From Syngnathus acus (lineage: Eukaryota; Chordata; Actinopteri; Syngnathiformes; Syngnathidae): a DNA stretch of 64,000 bases. Under the pieces are notes generated by a model, which ran no database searches, was not told the origin of the DNA, and was given only the letters and a program-made list of their open reading frames with translations. The stretch is from positions 1,240,001-1,304,000 of the forward strand of contig NC_051100.1 of the NCBI RefSeq assembly GCF_901709675.1. The letters are read 5' to 3'. A program made the translations under genes and the position numbers. Below, in pieces: positions 61,901 to 64,000 of this stretch. The first letter of the stretch is position 1. The number at the start of each line of letters is the position of its first letter.

Positions 61901-62504
61901 TTTTGCACCGTAAGGTAACACCAAAAAGAAGCTCTCCGTTTGCTCGTCTTCCATCCATCGTTGCGAAGGCCGACAAGAAGACCGTGAAGCATCCGTTGCC
62001 TGGGGAGCTGTGAAGTGTCTTATGAAATAGAGAGGATTGTTCAAGTCCCCAGATTAGCACTGTGGCCCCGGATGAAATGTCTTGTTGGCCGCGAGGTTGA
62101 GCATCTACAACTGTCCCCGCCGTGCAATCCACAGGAAGCATTTTGTGTTTTGTTGTCACCGTCACCACAATTAAGCACGGTGTTACCAGAACCAACCGCT
62201 TTTGCCAAAACGACAGTTCCCGTTACAGCCGGATTAACCTTATTTGACATTTAACTTTGTGGACTTCTTGGAAATTTAGCAGAAATGTCGCACACGGGCT
62301 TAGTTTTTTGAAAACAAACCGGGTTGGCCTTTCTTGAGTTTCACACGGTCGTCAAAGTGTCAGGTGCGGGATCGCACGCCTACCCTTTTAGTGTCTTCTC
62401 ATCCTCTGCTGTGCAAATAAATTATCTTCCATAGCACTTATTCACGGCCATCTTTTTTTTCTTTCAACATGTAGCCGAATATACGCTTGTATAAATCTTT
62501 AAGA

Positions 62505-62700
62505 GAGCAATTAATTAAGCGGTCATAATTAAACTTTGTATTTATAGGTGAAGAGTTGTCTTCGGGGTCGTTGCGTTCAAACCGCATGCCTTTTTAATTC
62601 CACTACCGCAATCCTTCAGTGCGAGTTCATCTCCCGAGCCCGGTTTCTCTGCAAAACGTATTGACATTTGTTCCTCACGCTTAATTAAATTGCAAGCTCC
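62505..62700. promoter_or_regulatory. Candidate regulatory element rich in TTAATTAA cores
   Basis: Three TTAATTAA or ATAATTAA cores (near 62510, 62525 and 62680) sit in sequence otherwise free of repeats, alongside a GC-containing middle part. This could bind LIM- or Paired-type homeodomain factors. Conservation is untested. Confidence 0.25.
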
Positions 62701-64000
62701 GCTAGAATTCCCCAGCTCGTAAAGCTAGGTGCTGACGATTATATTGCGGCGTGCACGCTGCCCATGTGTGGACATGCTGCAGCTTCGGTCGTCTGTTCAG
62801 TACCTCGTTCCTCCGGGCCGGTTTGCTCAAAAGCCGCTGACAACCCGGCGGAATTTCCCTCACGTGCAAGTTCCGTCTTCGTTATGGCTCCAATACTACA
62901 ACGGACTTTTTAAACATAGTGTTGATCAACATGTGAAAAATGAAATGTATACCATATAATGTACAGTCTGTGAGCGTTTTAAGAGGCGGGGCTTGGTGGG
63001 GTAGTGTTTGACGTCTGGATATGTGTGCGTGGGCGTGAGCGGTGGCCAACAGCTGCAATTGCATATCTGATCATTGTTTTTGTTTTACTCTTCTCCATGT
63101 GTTCACTAAATAGCTGAAAATTGCATCAGCGACTCTCCCTCTACCACATGCAAGGGCTTTACTGAAAATGATTGTACTGTAAAAATAGGGAAGGTAATTG
63201 TCGGTGTGGTTTATTTTGCTATGATTTCTGTTTTTTTATATTACTGTGTAATATTGACCAATCTTGCATTAAGGAGAGATTTTTTTTTTTCTTTCTGGTA
63301 AGATGCTTTGTTTTTTTTTGCGTGGGTTTCTTTTTTTTCTAGACAGTACCTTTAGTCTGGACCACCATAATATTAATGTGGGATTTTTTATTTCATGGTT
63401 CATTCATTTTTATTTCTATTTTCGAATTTCAAATTCAGTTGAAATTAGTTTTTAAATCAGGTTTATTAGTTTTTTATCGGAAGAAAAATGCTTCGTATTA
63501 TTTTCCTTTTCTTTCCATTTCACTGCCATTCATGCAGAACATATTACAAGAGACAGAACCTTTCTATTGATGGCTACTTCTCATACATTAACACGAGGCT
63601 GGGTTTGTTTTAAAGACCACCCTGTGCAGTGTTTGCCTTCGCCTTATACTTTGATTTTTGCACGTTTGGCGGTTCCCTTCATGGATTCCGCCACTGATTC
63701 GAGAACATCTGCTGTACCATTCAGCCAGCAGATCGGCCTATAAGGAGGGAAAGCAAAGAGGGGGTGCAGGTGCAGCCTTTGCCAGAACACATCAAACCGA
63801 AGGTCCGGCCCCAAATCCGCCCGAGCGCAAATGACTCACTGCCTCTTGCAGATAATAAAACAAGTATAAAGTTTGCTTAAGGTGCAGGTGGGGGTATTTT
63901 GCACTGTACTCGAGAGAGAGAGAGACCAGGCACCGACCCGATGCAGGGGAGACGTAATTGGTTGCATATGGGAAGAGGTAAATGAAAGAATTGAGAGAAT

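Larger units (their letters stand above)
34721..64000. other. Gene-poor region (no supported gene)
   Basis: About 29 kb to the right edge holds no exon that I can support by family resemblance plus splice sites, and no RNA gene I recognise. Open frames here are short and overlap on both strands, except one of 299 codons (35736-36635, minus) with no family resemblance. The region contains microsatellites, fragments of a fish dispersed repeat and several patches with many homeodomain-type TAATTA cores. Beside vdac2-comtd1 the human genome has ZNF503 and a large desert. By analogy this may be the regulatory flank of a developmental gene, but that gene is not in the window. Confidence 0.6.

Noticed and set aside
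34721-64000. Search for znf503 or lrmda exons, expected from human synteny
   Set aside because: No zinc-finger, Ala/Gly-rich ZNF503-like or leucine-rich-repeat exon was found, so neither gene is called in this window.
1-64000. Prokaryotic defence systems, CRISPR arrays, phage or plasmid modules
   Set aside because: Gene structure, splice sites, tRNA type and repeats are all vertebrate. The only regular arrays are microsatellites and one 113-bp tandem repeat without spacers.

Overview
This window reads as nuclear DNA from a ray-finned fish, probably a percomorph with a compact genome. The genes are split by mostly short GT-AG introns, the dispersed repeats are of familiar teleost types, and every protein recognised is a vertebrate orthologue. 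I see no prokaryotic, phage or CRISPR signature. Reading the splice sites directly gave six protein-coding genes and one tRNA gene. Five of the six coding genes are complete from start to stop and in frame across every exon junction.

Layout from left to right. (1) 1-8046, minus strand: the 5' part of pcsk2 (proprotein convertase 2), exons 1-4, with the rest of the gene off the left edge. Its CpG-rich upstream region carries a sequence matching the REST/RE1 17-mer consensus at every position. (2) 15782-16434, minus: otor (otoraplin, MIA family), four exons, 128 residues. (3) 18159-23986, plus: gtpbp2, 12 coding exons, 609 residues, with an antisense tRNA-Leu(CAG) in intron 6 and a long 3'UTR containing a 113-bp tandem repeat and a MITE. 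(4) 26067-28938, minus: polh (DNA polymerase eta), 10 exons, 627 residues, convergent with gtpbp2. (5) 30677-32443, plus: vdac2, eight coding exons, 283 residues. (6) 33328-34720, minus: comtd1, seven exons, 246 residues, tail to tail with vdac2. (7) 34721-64000: about 29 kb in which I find no gene I can defend. It holds microsatellites, fragments of a dispersed fish repeat and patches rich in TAATTA motifs that could be conserved non-coding elements.

The gene pairs recall three separate human neighbourhoods, as far as I remember them: OTOR-PCSK2 (20p12), GTPBP2-POLH (6p21, also convergent) and VDAC2-COMTD1 (10q22, next to ZNF503 and its gene desert). The window therefore looks like three ancestral synteny blocks joined in a fish lineage. 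The empty right-hand 29 kb would fit the flank of a developmental regulator such as znf503, which is inference. The genes do not form a pathway: they cover prohormone processing, a secreted inner-ear SH3-like protein, ribosome-stall rescue, translesion DNA synthesis, the mitochondrial outer-membrane pore and a predicted O-methyltransferase.

I did not find an unknown multi-gene system. The most interesting observations are the RE1 element at pcsk2, a CTG-repeat-encoded 12-leucine signal-peptide core in PCSK2, a GC-AG intron after the catalytic-Asp exon, a Tyr at the expected steric-gate position of Pol eta, a (TG)9 acceptor in comtd1, and the repeat-laden gtpbp2 3'UTR.
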